Shown one piece after another: positions 25,167 through 32,674 of a stretch of 32,803 nucleotides of DNA. This stretch comes from an uncultured Lachnospiraceae bacterium (GTDB taxonomy: Bacteria; Bacillota; Clostridia; Lachnospirales; Lachnospiraceae). The stretch is from positions 1 through 32,803 of the forward strand of contig CANQVH010000041.1 in assembly GCA_947627245.1 (NCBI GenBank), in the 5' to 3' direction. The stretch's first letter is position 1. Every line of letters begins with the position of its first letter. Made by a program: the position numbers and the translations under genes. The notes under the pieces are model-generated. The model had not been told where the DNA came from. It was given only the letters and a program-made list of their open reading frames with translations, and did no database searches.

Positions 25167-26385
25167 CGTCTGGCAATTCCTCCTCATGGTCCTCCAGCGC
25201 CGTGCGCTTCACCGCCGGCTCGTCGACAAGCAAAACCCCCGTCGCGATGGCAGACTTCTCATTCCATTCTATTTTAACATCATTTTCAAATAATTGAACC
25301 CCCTTTTCCTGTAAATTTTTATAAAAATCCTGAAAATCAGCCCTAAGAAGCCCCAAAACCTCCTCTTTGGTGCGTATGGTCTCCACAGATTCATAGGCTT
25401 TTGCCGTTAATTTCCTGAGGTATAAAGGCAGATAAAAATTTTCCGCAAGCCGGCACTGTGTAAGCTCCGACAGCAGATCGTACTGCCCGAGCGAATCAAA
25501 ATTCTCCGGAAGAGCGAAGGGAACATCCCCGATCTGTACCATCCATGCCGTTCTCTCACGCCCGGTATAATGCCTCTGCCGCACGATAAAAGGAACCTCA
25601 TCGTAATATTTCTGCGTCCTCCGGATCACAACATCCGCGTCCGCCGCCACATACTGCCGGGAGACTGTCTCCCCGCTGTCGTCCACAATCGGCAGGATGC
25701 CCGAGACGAGCAGATCGCCTTTCTTCACCCTGTCGCCTGCATGTACAGCCGGCATTCCCGCTCTCGCGTAAACTGAGACAACCGTACCTGCGCGAGCGGC
25801 CACAAGACTGGACGGCGGCTGTTCTTCTTCCGCATCTTCTTCCTCCCCTGTGATCCCCTCCTTCACATGGATGAGCAGCCGTGTCCCTTTGAGCTCCGCC
25901 GCCACCCATGCAAATTCCGTAAAATAGTTTCGTATCCCGGCGGCGAGCTTTTTGCAGTCCACACCGGATTTCCACATACCATGCCGAATTCCGGCCTGTG
26001 TGAGATATTCAAAGATCACATCGTCTGTCTGCGACAGATTCCCGTCGATGCGAATGTTCCAGATATGCGCCGAAAGCCAGAGCATCAGCGCGAACGCCGC
26101 CGCGATCCCGACGAGATAAACCCTGCGTTTCCGATACCGGTGCACAAAAAAAGGAAGCCCGTGCCGCTCCGTGATCACGACGGACGTATGGCTCTTCCTC
26201 ACGATCGTTTTCAGCTTCCTGAAATCCTTCTGGTTCACATATGCCTCGTATGCCTCACCCGCAGGCCGTAGCTCCCACAGCCGGATCCCGTGATAAGCGC
26301 AGAGATTCAGAAAACGGTCGTAGGAATTCCCCGTGATCCGGATGCGCACATACCCTTTCAGCAGATTTGAAAACTGTCCCTTCAT
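25153..26385 (-). CDS. yqfD: Sporulation protein YqfD
   Basis: The 410-residue protein fits YqfD: an N-terminal domain with GYVRIRITGNSYDRFLNLCA, one membrane segment (RVYLVGIAAAFALMLWLSAH, about residues 88-107), then the extracytoplasmic part with WNIRIDGNLSQTDDVIFEYL, GTRLLIHVKEGI and RAGTVVSVYARAGMPAVHAG. In Bacillus the yqfC-yqfD pair belongs to the mother-cell sigma-E regulon. Here yqfD is separated from yqfC by a secreted-protein gene and has its own sigma-E-like promoter. GGAGG lies 5 nt before the ATG. It overlaps phoH by 14 nt. Confidence 0.9.
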   Translation of the reverse strand: MKGQFSNLLKGYVRIRITGNSYDRFLNLCAYHGIRLWELRPAGEAYEAYVNQKDFRKLKTIVRKSHTSVVITERHGLPFFVHRYRKRRVYLVGIAAAFALMLWLSAHIWNIRIDGNLSQTDDVIFEYLTQAGIRHGMWKSGVDCKKLAAGIRNYFTEFAWVAAELKGTRLLIHVKEGITGEEEDAEEEQPPSSLVAARAGTVVSVYARAGMPAVHAGDRVKKGDLLVSGILPIVDDSGETVSRQYVAADADVVIRRTQKYYDEVPFIVRQRHYTGRERTAWMVQIGDVPFALPENFDSLGQYDLLSELTQCRLAENFYLPLYLRKLTAKAYESVETIRTKEEVLGLLRADFQDFYKNLQEKGVQLFENDVKIEWNEKSAIATGVLLVDEPAVKRTALEDHEEELPDDEYG

Positions 26386-26454
26386 TCCGTCCTCCGCAGC
26401 GCCATAAGTATAAGCTTGCAGCGCGTATGTCTTCGCTTTGTCCTTGTCTCTTAA

Positions 26455-26484
26455 AATCTATGTTCCGAAGGACGCAAATATGCC
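26455..26484 (-). promoter_or_regulatory. Sigma-E-type sporulation promoter before yqfD
   Basis: On the minus strand GGCATATT (26484-26477) and CATAGATT (26462-26455) are 14 nt apart, close to the mother-cell sigma-E consensus (a CATATT-like -35, a CATACAAT-like -10, 13-15 nt spacing). The first 3 nt of each box and the spacing match the copy before yqfC. Transcription would start near 26447, about 60 nt before the yqfD ATG. Confidence 0.7.
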
Positions 26485-26525
26485 GCGAAGGACAGACGCA
26501 ATGCTTCCGTCTGCTCCGCGGCATA
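26479..26525 (-). other. Hairpin upstream of and overlapping the yqfD promoter
   Basis: TATGCCGCG (26479-26487) pairs with CGCGGCATA (26517-26525), a 9-bp stem, with an inner CAGACG/CGTCTG stem. It follows the secreted-protein gene and overlaps the -35 box of the sigma-E-like promoter. It may act as the terminator of the upstream gene, although no long T-run follows. A matching hairpin with compensating base changes precedes yqfC. Confidence 0.55.
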
Positions 26526-26555
26526 GCTTTCGAGCGGCAAGAGATTATCGTTTAC

Positions 26556-27227
26556 TCACACAAAAAAGCGGATCTCGCCTTTTGTTTGCTTATTCTTAAA
26601 TATCAAATCAACTTGAAAATAGTGGTTATGATCAACTACCTGACCGTTCTTTATTTTTACCGATTTCACTTTGTTCGGACCCGAACCTTGCATCCAGTGC
26701 GCGACAATGCCTGTGAGCTTCCATCCGTCCGCCGCTTTAACACTAAGTTTCTGTTTACCCTTAAGAACAAAAAAAGTATAAGCCGTTTTCTTAAATTTTG
26801 AAGCATAGTCTTTGGATCCGAATTTTAACTGTTTACAGGGATTCTCGTATTCACGTACCTCTATATTGCAGGTCAGCTTTTTGGTCTTCTTCATGCCCTT
26901 TCCGTATTTGACCTCGAATGTAACGTCGGTACTTCCCGGATTTTTCGGCTCAATTTCAATATCATAACCTGAAGTTCTAAGCTCTGCAATATCCGGGTTG
27001 CTGTATTGCGCTTTCACGCTGCCATACTTGTTGCTTACGACTTCGGTAGCTTTCGAGAGACCCTTGATCGGAAGCTGAGCATAGGAACTGTTCCCCATAT
27101 AGCATACAATCTTTTTGCTCGTCAGCTTGGGTGCGGCGGCATTGACCGTCATCGCGGCGCCAAATACACTGATCAATGCAAAGGCCGCAAGCAAAAGCCT
27201 CACGATTCTTTTCTTTGAGTTCTTCAT
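26556..27227 (-). CDS. Secreted protein of unrecognised family, paralogue B
   Basis: ATG 27227 (GGAGG 8 nt upstream) opens a 223-residue protein with a signal peptide: MKNSKKRIVRLLLAAFALIS then VFGAAMTVNAAAP with an AxA cleavage site. The mature part resembles a bacterial Ig-like (Big) domain: IEPKNPGSTDVTFEVKYGKG, then a second part with LKFGSKDYASKFKK and KLSVKAADGWKLTG. The 28247-28903 product shares this layout and the GSKDYASKFKK block, so the two are paralogues. The role is unknown; an extracellular or surface protein is likely. The frame stays open upstream to 27416, but the promoter and ribosome site indicate 27227. It sits between yqfC and yqfD, which are normally adjacent. Confidence 0.8.
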   Translation of the reverse strand: MKNSKKRIVRLLLAAFALISVFGAAMTVNAAAPKLTSKKIVCYMGNSSYAQLPIKGLSKATEVVSNKYGSVKAQYSNPDIAELRTSGYDIEIEPKNPGSTDVTFEVKYGKGMKKTKKLTCNIEVREYENPCKQLKFGSKDYASKFKKTAYTFFVLKGKQKLSVKAADGWKLTGIVAHWMQGSGPNKVKSVKIKNGQVVDHNHYFQVDLIFKNKQTKGEIRFFV

Positions 27228-27263
27228 AATGTTTTCCTCCATATTAATTAAAATTTTATAGAT

Positions 27264-27292
27264 ATTATAACATCTATACTGTCCTTTGTAAA
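27264..27292 (-). promoter_or_regulatory. Sigma-A-type promoter of secreted paralogue B
   Basis: On the minus strand TTTACA (27292-27287) and TATAAT (27269-27264) are exactly 17 nt apart, just beyond the yqfC stop. Transcription would start near 27257, about 30 nt before the ATG. The gene is thus probably expressed in vegetative cells, independently of the sporulation promoter of yqfC. Confidence 0.75.
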
Positions 27293-27312
27293 TATAGAAA
27301 TGTGAATGAATC

Positions 27313-27591
27313 CTACAAGTATTCCAATTTACAGATATGGCCGGAAATCTCAATCTCCTCTTTTGTGTAACTGACGATCCGCAGATTTTTTCCGCTGACG
27401 CAAATCTTTTTCCCATTTGTGACCAGTCGGATCTCCTGCGCTGTATACGATGAAATACCCCTGAAATTCTCGATCACGACATGCTCCTGCCCTTCCATGG
27501 TAACCAGCACATTTCCCTTCAGAACATCCTCCGGAATCTGTGCTGCCTCCACAAAGGCTTTCATCGATTGCTTCAGATGCGGTTTCTTCAT
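27313..27591 (-). CDS. yqfC: Sporulation protein YqfC (YabP/YqfC family)
   Basis: The 92-residue protein has the YabP/YqfC pattern: a start with KKPHLKQSMKAFVEAAQIPE, then VLVTMEGQEHVVIENFRGIS, YTAQEIRLVTNGKKICVSGK and IVSYTKEEIEISGHICKLEY. Members are sporulation proteins under sigma-E in Bacillus; the molecular role is unclear. I choose ATG 27591 over the in-frame GTG at 27600 because AAGG lies 10 nt upstream of the ATG. A sigma-E-like promoter lies about 35 nt upstream. The usual partner yqfD is displaced by the secreted paralogue B. Confidence 0.85.
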   Translation of the reverse strand: MKKPHLKQSMKAFVEAAQIPEDVLKGNVLVTMEGQEHVVIENFRGISSYTAQEIRLVTNGKKICVSGKNLRIVSYTKEEIEISGHICKLEYL

Positions 27592-27625
27592 ACAGCTCAC
27601 GCCTTCGCGGTAAATTGTCTCCTAC

Positions 27626-27655
27626 AATCTATGTCCCTGGAAACACAAATATGCC
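27626..27655 (-). promoter_or_regulatory. Sigma-E-type sporulation promoter before yqfC
   Basis: On the minus strand GGCATATT (27655-27648) and CATAGATT (27633-27626) are 14 nt apart, the same boxes and spacing as before yqfD. The flanking sequence is also shared (a T-A-[AG]-GAGACAA stretch just downstream). Transcription would start near 27618, about 27 nt before the yqfC ATG. Confidence 0.72.
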
Positions 27656-27700
27656 GCAGGGATCGAAGTACACGTCATGTGCCTTCTCTTCTGCGGCATA
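27650..27700 (-). other. Hairpin upstream of and overlapping the yqfC promoter
   Basis: TATGCCGCAG (27650-27659) pairs with CTGCGGCATA (27691-27700), a 10-bp stem with an inner GAAG/CTTC and CAC/GTG stem. Compared with the copy before yqfD the last stem pairs differ on both sides, so base pairing is preserved. It follows rlmH and may end that transcript. Confidence 0.55.
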
Positions 27701-27734
27701 GCCCCTTGATCATCCGTTTTTTATAATACTTATT

Positions 27735-28214
27735 CTATTTGTGATACGGCTCCCCGCGCATGATACGAAATCCCCGGTAGATCTGCTCCAATAGGATCAG
27801 TCTCATAAGCTGGTGAGGAAAGGTCATTCTGGAAAAGCTCAGCCTATAATCCGCGCGGCGCAGCACTCCCTCCGAGAGCCCGAGCGATCCGCCGATCACA
27901 AACACAACGCTGCTCTCTCCCTGTATTCCGAGTTTTTCCAGCTTATCGGAGAGCTCCACAGAATCAAGCATCGTTCCGTCGATCGCGAGCGCGATCACAT
28001 AGTCCGTCTCGCGGATACCGCGCAGCAGGCGTTCTCCTTCCGTCCGTCTGATCTGTTCCTCCTCTGCGGCGGAAGCCCCGTCCGGTGTGCGTTCATCAAC
28101 CACCTCGACGATCTCCAGACGACAGTATTTCCCCAGACGCTTACCATATTCCGCAATCCCGTCACGCAGATATTTCTCTTTCACTTTTCCGACTGCAAGC
28201 AATGTAATTTTCAT
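27735..28214 (-). CDS. rlmH: 23S rRNA (pseudouridine-1915-N3) methyltransferase
   Basis: RlmH methylates the modified uridine at position 1915 of 23S rRNA with SAM. The 159-residue length, [20 protein letters not shown] start, [18 protein letters not shown]-binding knot and C-terminal [20 protein letters not shown] and [11 protein letters not shown] are diagnostic. The start is taken at ATG 28214 (family start MKI; GGTGA upstream); an in-frame ATG lies at 28223. It sits between the secreted paralogue A and yqfC. Confidence 0.96.
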   Translation of the reverse strand: MKITLLAVGKVKEKYLRDGIAEYGKRLGKYCRLEIVEVVDERTPDGASAAEEEQIRRTEGERLLRGIRETDYVIALAIDGTMLDSVELSDKLEKLGIQGESSVVFVIGGSLGLSEGVLRRADYRLSFSRMTFPHQLMRLILLEQIYRGFRIMRGEPYHK

Positions 28215-28246
28215 TCCGCACATTCACCGAAGATCCGTGTATCGAT

Positions 28247-28903
28247 CTAATACATGTCAATCACAAGCGTAGAAGAAACATCCGCCTTGCCGTTGTAAAA
28301 GTCCGCATAGATCTGTCTGAAATTTTTTAAATTGACCGTTTGATTGTTGTCGATCACCGTCTCCTTCCCATCCTTTGTATAAAGACGGATATTCTGAAGC
28401 TTCCAGCCTTTCTTCGCCTTCACGCTGATTCTCTGGGACTTTTGGGGATTACTCACGGTAGTAAACATCCCTTTTTTGAATTTGGATGCATAATCCTTGG
28501 AACCGACCTTAAATGAAGCGCAGGCATTTACATATTTCTTTACCGTCGCCTTAAAGTTCAGCTTTTTCGTGCTTTTTCCGTATTTCACACGGAAGCTGAT
28601 GGTCGTTTTTCCGGGGCTTTTCGGCTCCACAACAAGACGTACGTACTTGCTATAGCGTGGGTTCTTTTCTATCTCAGCGGACGCTACGCTGCTCTTGCTG
28701 CTCTTCAGCCCCGTGATCTGGCTCTTCTGCGTCACTCCGATAATATCAATGGCGAACAAGGTCGGCGGATCGATCGCAAAATAGGTCGCCTTCTTGATCG
28801 GAAGCTCAGGGGCTGCCGCCTGCGGCTCGAGCACACCGAACAACCCTGTCAGCATAAATACAGTCAATACCAGCGCAAATATCCTCCTTTTTCTTCCTTT
28901 CAC
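28247..28903 (-). CDS. Secreted protein of unrecognised family, paralogue A
   Basis: A GTG at 28903, with GGAGGAG 6 nt upstream, opens a 218-residue protein with a signal peptide ending QAAAPE. The mature part has a Big-like stretch (SSKSSVASAEIEKNPRYSKY, VEPKSPGKTTISFRVKYGKS) and then FKVGSKDYASKFKKGMF and ISVKAKKGWKLQNIRLY. The GSKDYASKFKK block and KxGWKL motif are shared with paralogue B at 26556-27227. No catalytic residues stand out. A promoter could not be fixed; a weak TTTACT/TAACAT pair lies upstream near 28950-28980. Its function is unknown. Confidence 0.78.
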   Translation of the reverse strand: MKGRKRRIFALVLTVFMLTGLFGVLEPQAAAPELPIKKATYFAIDPPTLFAIDIIGVTQKSQITGLKSSKSSVASAEIEKNPRYSKYVRLVVEPKSPGKTTISFRVKYGKSTKKLNFKATVKKYVNACASFKVGSKDYASKFKKGMFTTVSNPQKSQRISVKAKKGWKLQNIRLYTKDGKETVIDNNQTVNLKNFRQIYADFYNGKADVSSTLVIDMY

Positions 28904-28983
28904 AATCTTCTCCTCCTCAGTTACAAATCTTTGCTCATAAATAATTATGCATGCATGTTATCATAAACCGGCCTGTAAGTAAA

Positions 28984-29054
28984 GCAAAAAAATGGGTTGC
29001 CGCAAGGAATTCGCTGGTTTACCCGTCCGCGCATATCCTACGGCAACTCCATTT
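28984..29054 (-). terminator. Intrinsic terminator after nfnB
   Basis: On the minus strand AAATGGAGTTGCCG (29054-29041) pairs with CGGCAACCCATTT (29002-28990): 13 base pairs with one bulged A, followed by a run of T. It lies about 20 nt past the nfnB stop. The loop is long (about 38 nt). Confidence 0.8.
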
Positions 29055-29073
29055 CTTGTTTGTATATTTATAC

Positions 29074-30465
29074 CTAATTCTTCGCGCTCAGGAACTCATG
29101 AATACCCTTCGCAGCCGCCTTGCCCGCGCCCATCGCGAGGATAACCGTAGCCGCTCCCGTCACGGCGTCGCCGCCCGCGTACACGCCGTCCTTGGAGGTC
29201 TTGCCCGTCTCCTCGTCGGCAATGATGCATTTCTTGCGGTTCACGTCGAGGCCGATCGTCGTAGAGGAGATCAGCGGATTCGGCGAGGTGCCGAGCGACA
29301 TGATCACCGTATCCACCTCGATCTCGAACTCAGAGCCCGGAATCTCTACCGGACGTCTTCTGCCGGATGCATCCGGCTCGCCAAGCTCCATACGGATGCA
29401 GCGGATACCGCATACGTTGTCGTTCTCGTCGGTCAGGATCTCGGTCGGGTTCGTCAGGAGGTCAAAGATGATGCCCTCCTCCTTCGCGTGATGTACTTCC
29501 TCCGCACGCGCCGGAAGCTCTGCCTCGCTGCGGCGGTAGATGATATGTACCTCCGCGCCAAGGCGAAGCGCTGTTCTCGCCGCGTCCATCGCGACGTTAC
29601 CGCCGCCGACGACCGCCACCTTCTTGCCGTGCACAATCGGCGTATCATAGTCGTCGCGGAACGCTTTCATCAGGTTGTTTCTCGTCAGATACTCGTTCGC
29701 AGAGAACACGCCCTTCGCGGTCTCGCCCGGAATGCCCATGAACATCGGAAGTCCTGCGCCGGAGCCGATAAACACGGCCTCGAAGCCTTCCTCGTCCATC
29801 AGCTCGTCGATCGTCACGGACTTGCCGATGATGACGTTCGTCTCGATCTTCACGCCGAGAGACTTGACGTTCTCGACTTCCTTCGCCACGACGTCGAGTT
29901 TTGGAAGACGGAACTCCGGAATACCGTATACAAGCACTCCGCCCGGCTCATGCAGAGCCTCAAAGATCGTCACATCGTAGCCGAGCTTTGCCAGATCGCC
30001 CGCGCAGGTCAGTCCGGACGGACCGGAGCCGATCACTGCCACTTTCTTTCCGTTCTTCGCCTGCGGCGCGGGCGGCTTGATGCCGTTCTCACGCGCCCAA
30101 TCGGCCACGAAACGCTCCAGCTTGCCGATGGACACCGGCTCGCCCTTGATACCGCGGATGCACTTGCCCTCGCACTGGCTCTCCTGCGGACATACACGAC
30201 CGCAGATCGCCGGAAGCGCGCTGGACTCGGAAATCACCTTGTATGCCTCCTCGACCTTGCCTTCCTTCAGCTCGCCGATGAAATCCGGGATGTTGATGTT
30301 GACCGGGCAGCCCTGCACGCACTTCGCGTTCTTGCAGTGCAGGCAGCGCTGTGCCTCCTCGACCGCCTCTTCCTTATTGTAACCGAGACATACCTCGTCA
30401 AAATTTGTCGCTCTCACCTTCGGCTCCTGCTCTCTGACCGGAACCTTCTTCAATACGTCTGCCAT
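29074..30465 (-). CDS. nfnB: NfnB-type large subunit (GltA/glutamate-synthase-small-chain-like) of ferredoxin:NADP+ oxidoreductase
   Basis: The 463-residue protein has an N-terminal domain for two iron-sulfur clusters (CLHCKNAKCVQGCPV and CGRVCPQESQCEGKCIRG), then an FAD Rossmann site (VAVIGSGPSGLTCAGDLAKL) and an NAD(P) site (VAVVGGGNVAMDAARTALRL). It ends in GVYAGGDAVTGAATVILAMG. The sequence resembles glutamate synthase small chains, but the pairing with an NfnA-like gene in one operon marks it as the bifurcating subunit of NfnAB, which couples NADH plus reduced ferredoxin to NADP+ reduction in Clostridia. Its ATG overlaps the nfnA stop (TAATG). Confidence 0.9.
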   Translation of the reverse strand: MADVLKKVPVREQEPKVRATNFDEVCLGYNKEEAVEEAQRCLHCKNAKCVQGCPVNINIPDFIGELKEGKVEEAYKVISESSALPAICGRVCPQESQCEGKCIRGIKGEPVSIGKLERFVADWARENGIKPPAPQAKNGKKVAVIGSGPSGLTCAGDLAKLGYDVTIFEALHEPGGVLVYGIPEFRLPKLDVVAKEVENVKSLGVKIETNVIIGKSVTIDELMDEEGFEAVFIGSGAGLPMFMGIPGETAKGVFSANEYLTRNNLMKAFRDDYDTPIVHGKKVAVVGGGNVAMDAARTALRLGAEVHIIYRRSEAELPARAEEVHHAKEEGIIFDLLTNPTEILTDENDNVCGIRCIRMELGEPDASGRRRPVEIPGSEFEIEVDTVIMSLGTSPNPLISSTTIGLDVNRKKCIIADEETGKTSKDGVYAGGDAVTGAATVILAMGAGKAAAKGIHEFLSAKN

Positions 30466-31358
30466 TATTTGTCACCTCCGCAATTCCCGCATCCGCCGTG
30501 ATGCGTCTTGCCCTCACGGAACTCCAGCAGCTTTCTGCCTTCCTCCGTCTTGTACATCGCCTGACGCTTCATTGCCGCGTCAAAGTCGATCAGATGTCCG
30601 TCGAACTCCGGACCGTCGACGCAGGCGAACTTCACCTCGTCGCCGACCATCACACGGCAAGCGCCGCACATACCGGTGCCGTCCACCATGATCGGATTCA
30701 TGCTGACGATCGTCTTGAGATTGTATTTCTTCGTGGTCAGACAGCAGAATTTCATCATGATCATCGGACCGATCGCGACACAGTGGTCGTAGCTCTTGCC
30801 CTCTTTCTCGTGAAGATCCTCGATCACTTTCGTCACCATACCGCTTCTGCCGTAAGAGCCGTCGTCCGTCGTTATGTAAAGGTTGCCACAGACGGATTTG
30901 AACTTATCCTCCATGATCACGAGATCCTTCGTCTTCGCACCGATGATCACGTCCACGTCAATGCCGTGCTCGTGCAGCCATTTCGCCTGCGGATACACCG
31001 GAGCCGTGCCGACGCCGCCCGCAACGAACAGGATCCGTTTCTTCTTCGTCTCCTCAAGCTCGCTCTCCAGACACAGCTCGGACGGCTGTCCCAGCGGTCC
31101 CACAAAATCGCGGAAAGAATCGCCCGTCTTCAATTGCGCAAATTTCTCTGTGGAAGCTCCGATCGGCTGAAACACGATCGTGATCGTCCCCGCCTCTCTG
31201 TCGTAATCGCAGATCGTGAGCGGAATGCGCTCGCCGACCTCATCCGCCTTGGCAATGATAAATTGCCCCGGCAGGCAGCGCTTTGCAACACGGGGCGCAT
31301 CCACGACCATCTCGTAGATGTTGGCTGCAAGCTGCCCTGCTTTCAAAATCTTGTACAT
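30465..31358 (-). CDS. nfnA: NfnA-type small subunit (sulfide/dihydroorotate-dehydrogenase-like FAD/NAD protein)
   Basis: This 297-residue protein has a ferredoxin-reductase-like fold with FAD (RIPLTICDYD) and NAD (VAGGVGTAPVYPQAKWLHEH) sites. Near the C-terminus VDGTGMCGACRVMVGDEVKF plus ACVDGPEFDG gives three Cys and an Asp, the unusual [2Fe-2S] ligand set known for NfnA. Residues after about 270 add HHGGCGNCGGDK, two further Cys of unclear role. The ribosome binding site GGAGG lies 6 nt before the ATG. It overlaps nfnB by one base, consistent with fixed stoichiometry. Confidence 0.9.
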   Translation of the reverse strand: MYKILKAGQLAANIYEMVVDAPRVAKRCLPGQFIIAKADEVGERIPLTICDYDREAGTITIVFQPIGASTEKFAQLKTGDSFRDFVGPLGQPSELCLESELEETKKKRILFVAGGVGTAPVYPQAKWLHEHGIDVDVIIGAKTKDLVIMEDKFKSVCGNLYITTDDGSYGRSGMVTKVIEDLHEKEGKSYDHCVAIGPMIMMKFCCLTTKKYNLKTIVSMNPIMVDGTGMCGACRVMVGDEVKFACVDGPEFDGHLIDFDAAMKRQAMYKTEEGRKLLEFREGKTHHGGCGNCGGDK

Positions 31359-31383
31359 ACCCTACCTCCATATTCGTACTTTA

Positions 31384-31451
31384 CAGGGAAGCCCCTGCCC
31401 TTACTTCCGCCCGTTCTATCGACGATCACTCCTCAGGTACGACGCGGGCGG
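31384..31451 (-). other. Two-hairpin leader of nfnAB
   Basis: CCGCCCG (31407-31413) pairs with CGGGCGG (31445-31451) around a 31-nt loop. A second small hairpin, CAGGG/CCCTG, lies at 31384-31397. Both fall within the roughly 100-nt leader between the promoter and the nfnA ATG. No known riboswitch class is recognised. Confidence 0.45.
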
Positions 31452-31465
31452 TTCATATCTAATAC

Positions 31466-31494
31466 AGTATATTACAACCATTTGAAAAATTCAA
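31466..31494 (-). promoter_or_regulatory. Sigma-A-type promoter of nfnAB
   Basis: On the minus strand TTGAAT (31494-31489) and TATACT (31471-31466) are exactly 17 nt apart. Transcription would start near 31459, about 100 nt before nfnA. It lies just after the stop of the Rpn-like gene. Confidence 0.72.
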
Positions 31495-31546
31495 CGGCAA
31501 ATTTAGTCTTCTGCCTCTCATCAACTAACAGTCGCCCTGTTTTATC

Positions 31547-32488
31547 TCAGATCATCTTCATCAATATCGCCTGATCTTCCTCAGTTATCTTTAAAACATT
31601 CATAGCTTCATCAATGCTCACATGGAAGGACTCCATAACATTCCTGACAGCATTTTTCATAGTTTCCAGTCTTGCTTCCCGTCTCGCTTTCTCCCTCATT
31701 TCCTGTTCCGCTTTACACATATCTATCGCCTCCTCTTTCTCATCAATTTCGATCTCCGCATTCACACACGCTTTTATCACTCTCGCAGCTTCCACGTCAA
31801 GCTCTTTCAATCCACTCTCCCTCGAAAGAAATGCATCCAATTCGTCGCCACTGTTGGAGTACTTTATAAAGCTTAGGACTAATCTCAGACTGGATTGAAG
31901 CTTATCAAAATCAGCTTCCCCCATCACCGCCGGTTCTATCAGATTGAGTTTATAGTCAGCCACACATTTCAATATATCCGGATCCTGTGTAGACATCATC
32001 TCATGCAGCGTCCTCGGTCCGTCCCACTCCTCCGGGTTAAACAGAATGACCAATGTGATCACCGGCGTCAGCTTATCCTCCCTGTAGAATCCGGACAGGA
32101 ACTCTCCGGCATCATGGTCTTTCCAGTCTTTCGCCTCGCGATGCCGGGCTTCCGTCCGCTGTACCTGCTTTGAATATTGCAGAAAATCATACAATCCGGC
32201 TTTTACAGGTTCCGCAAACTTCGTCCTTGATTCGTTTTCCACTCCCAGTACGAGATAAGTGGCATTCTCGTCTGCCATCAAGGTAGCCATTTTCAGCAGA
32301 TCCCGAAACTTCTGCACCGCCGCCTCGTTCCCGTTTCCAAAAGGAATCGCGATCTCTGCAGTGTCAAGCTCCCGCAGATTTTCTGGTCGGATCACCTGCT
32401 CTCCACCGTAAATAAAATAGTTACATGCGTCGGCAAAAACCAAATTGTCCCTCATGTAATCTTTTGTAATCGTATCAATTTTTCCCAA
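31547..32488 (-). CDS. Rpn-family recombination-promoting nuclease / transposase-like protein
   Basis: This 313-residue protein follows the Rpn (PD-(D/E)XK, 'putative transposase') pattern common in Lachnospiraceae: DNLVFADACNYFIYGGEQVI start, ATYLVLGVENESRTKFAEPV, GLYDFLQYSKQVQRTEARHR and PVITLVILFNPEEWDGPRTL. The C-terminal part is a charged coiled coil ending in two short helical repeats (MESFHVSIDEAMNVLKI). The usual active-site E-x-Q is E-x-E here (VENES), so activity is uncertain. The start is TTG at 32488, the only start near an AGGAGG (12 nt away); stops precede it in frame. Nothing around it looks like transposon ends, so I treat it as a stand-alone nuclease gene. Confidence 0.85.
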   Translation of the reverse strand: MGKIDTITKDYMRDNLVFADACNYFIYGGEQVIRPENLRELDTAEIAIPFGNGNEAAVQKFRDLLKMATLMADENATYLVLGVENESRTKFAEPVKAGLYDFLQYSKQVQRTEARHREAKDWKDHDAGEFLSGFYREDKLTPVITLVILFNPEEWDGPRTLHEMMSTQDPDILKCVADYKLNLIEPAVMGEADFDKLQSSLRLVLSFIKYSNSGDELDAFLSRESGLKELDVEAARVIKACVNAEIEIDEKEEAIDMCKAEQEMREKARREARLETMKNAVRNVMESFHVSIDEAMNVLKITEEDQAILMKMI

Positions 32489-32654
32489 TAGTTATCATTA
32501 CCTCCTTTTCCGCAGGAGGTATGCCGTTCGCGTTATCAATCCCGGATCCTCTCTGCTTTTCTTCCGTTTTTTTCAAAGCATTGAGATTTCCCGACTGACG
32601 CCAACTGGCAAGATAAGCCTTCAGATACGGCAGGATACCGCTTAGAACGTACAA
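32475..32654 (-). other. Possible 59-residue frame overlapping the start of the Rpn-like gene
   Basis: Between a TGA just upstream and the TGA at 32477-32475 lies an open stretch that could start at TTG 32654 (LYVLSGILPYLKAYLASWRQ, then a charged tail). It holds the Rpn ribosome site and overlaps its start by 14 nt, as for coupled translation. No ribosome site precedes the TTG, and I do not recognise the sequence. It may be a gene fragment. The rest of 32489-32803 is AT-rich with the promoter below. Confidence 0.25.
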
Positions 32655-32674
32655 TGAAATTCAAGCTTTTTTTC

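Noticed and set aside
23658..25277. Long open frame on the + strand opposite phoH and ybeY (539 codons)
   Set aside because: The minus strand encodes two clear conserved proteins here; the + frame has no recognisable motif and reflects codon bias on the other strand.
28951..30501. Long + strand open frame opposite nfnB (516 codons)
   Set aside because: Its translation is rich in Arg, His and Leu without domain signatures, as expected for an antisense shadow of a GC-richer gene.
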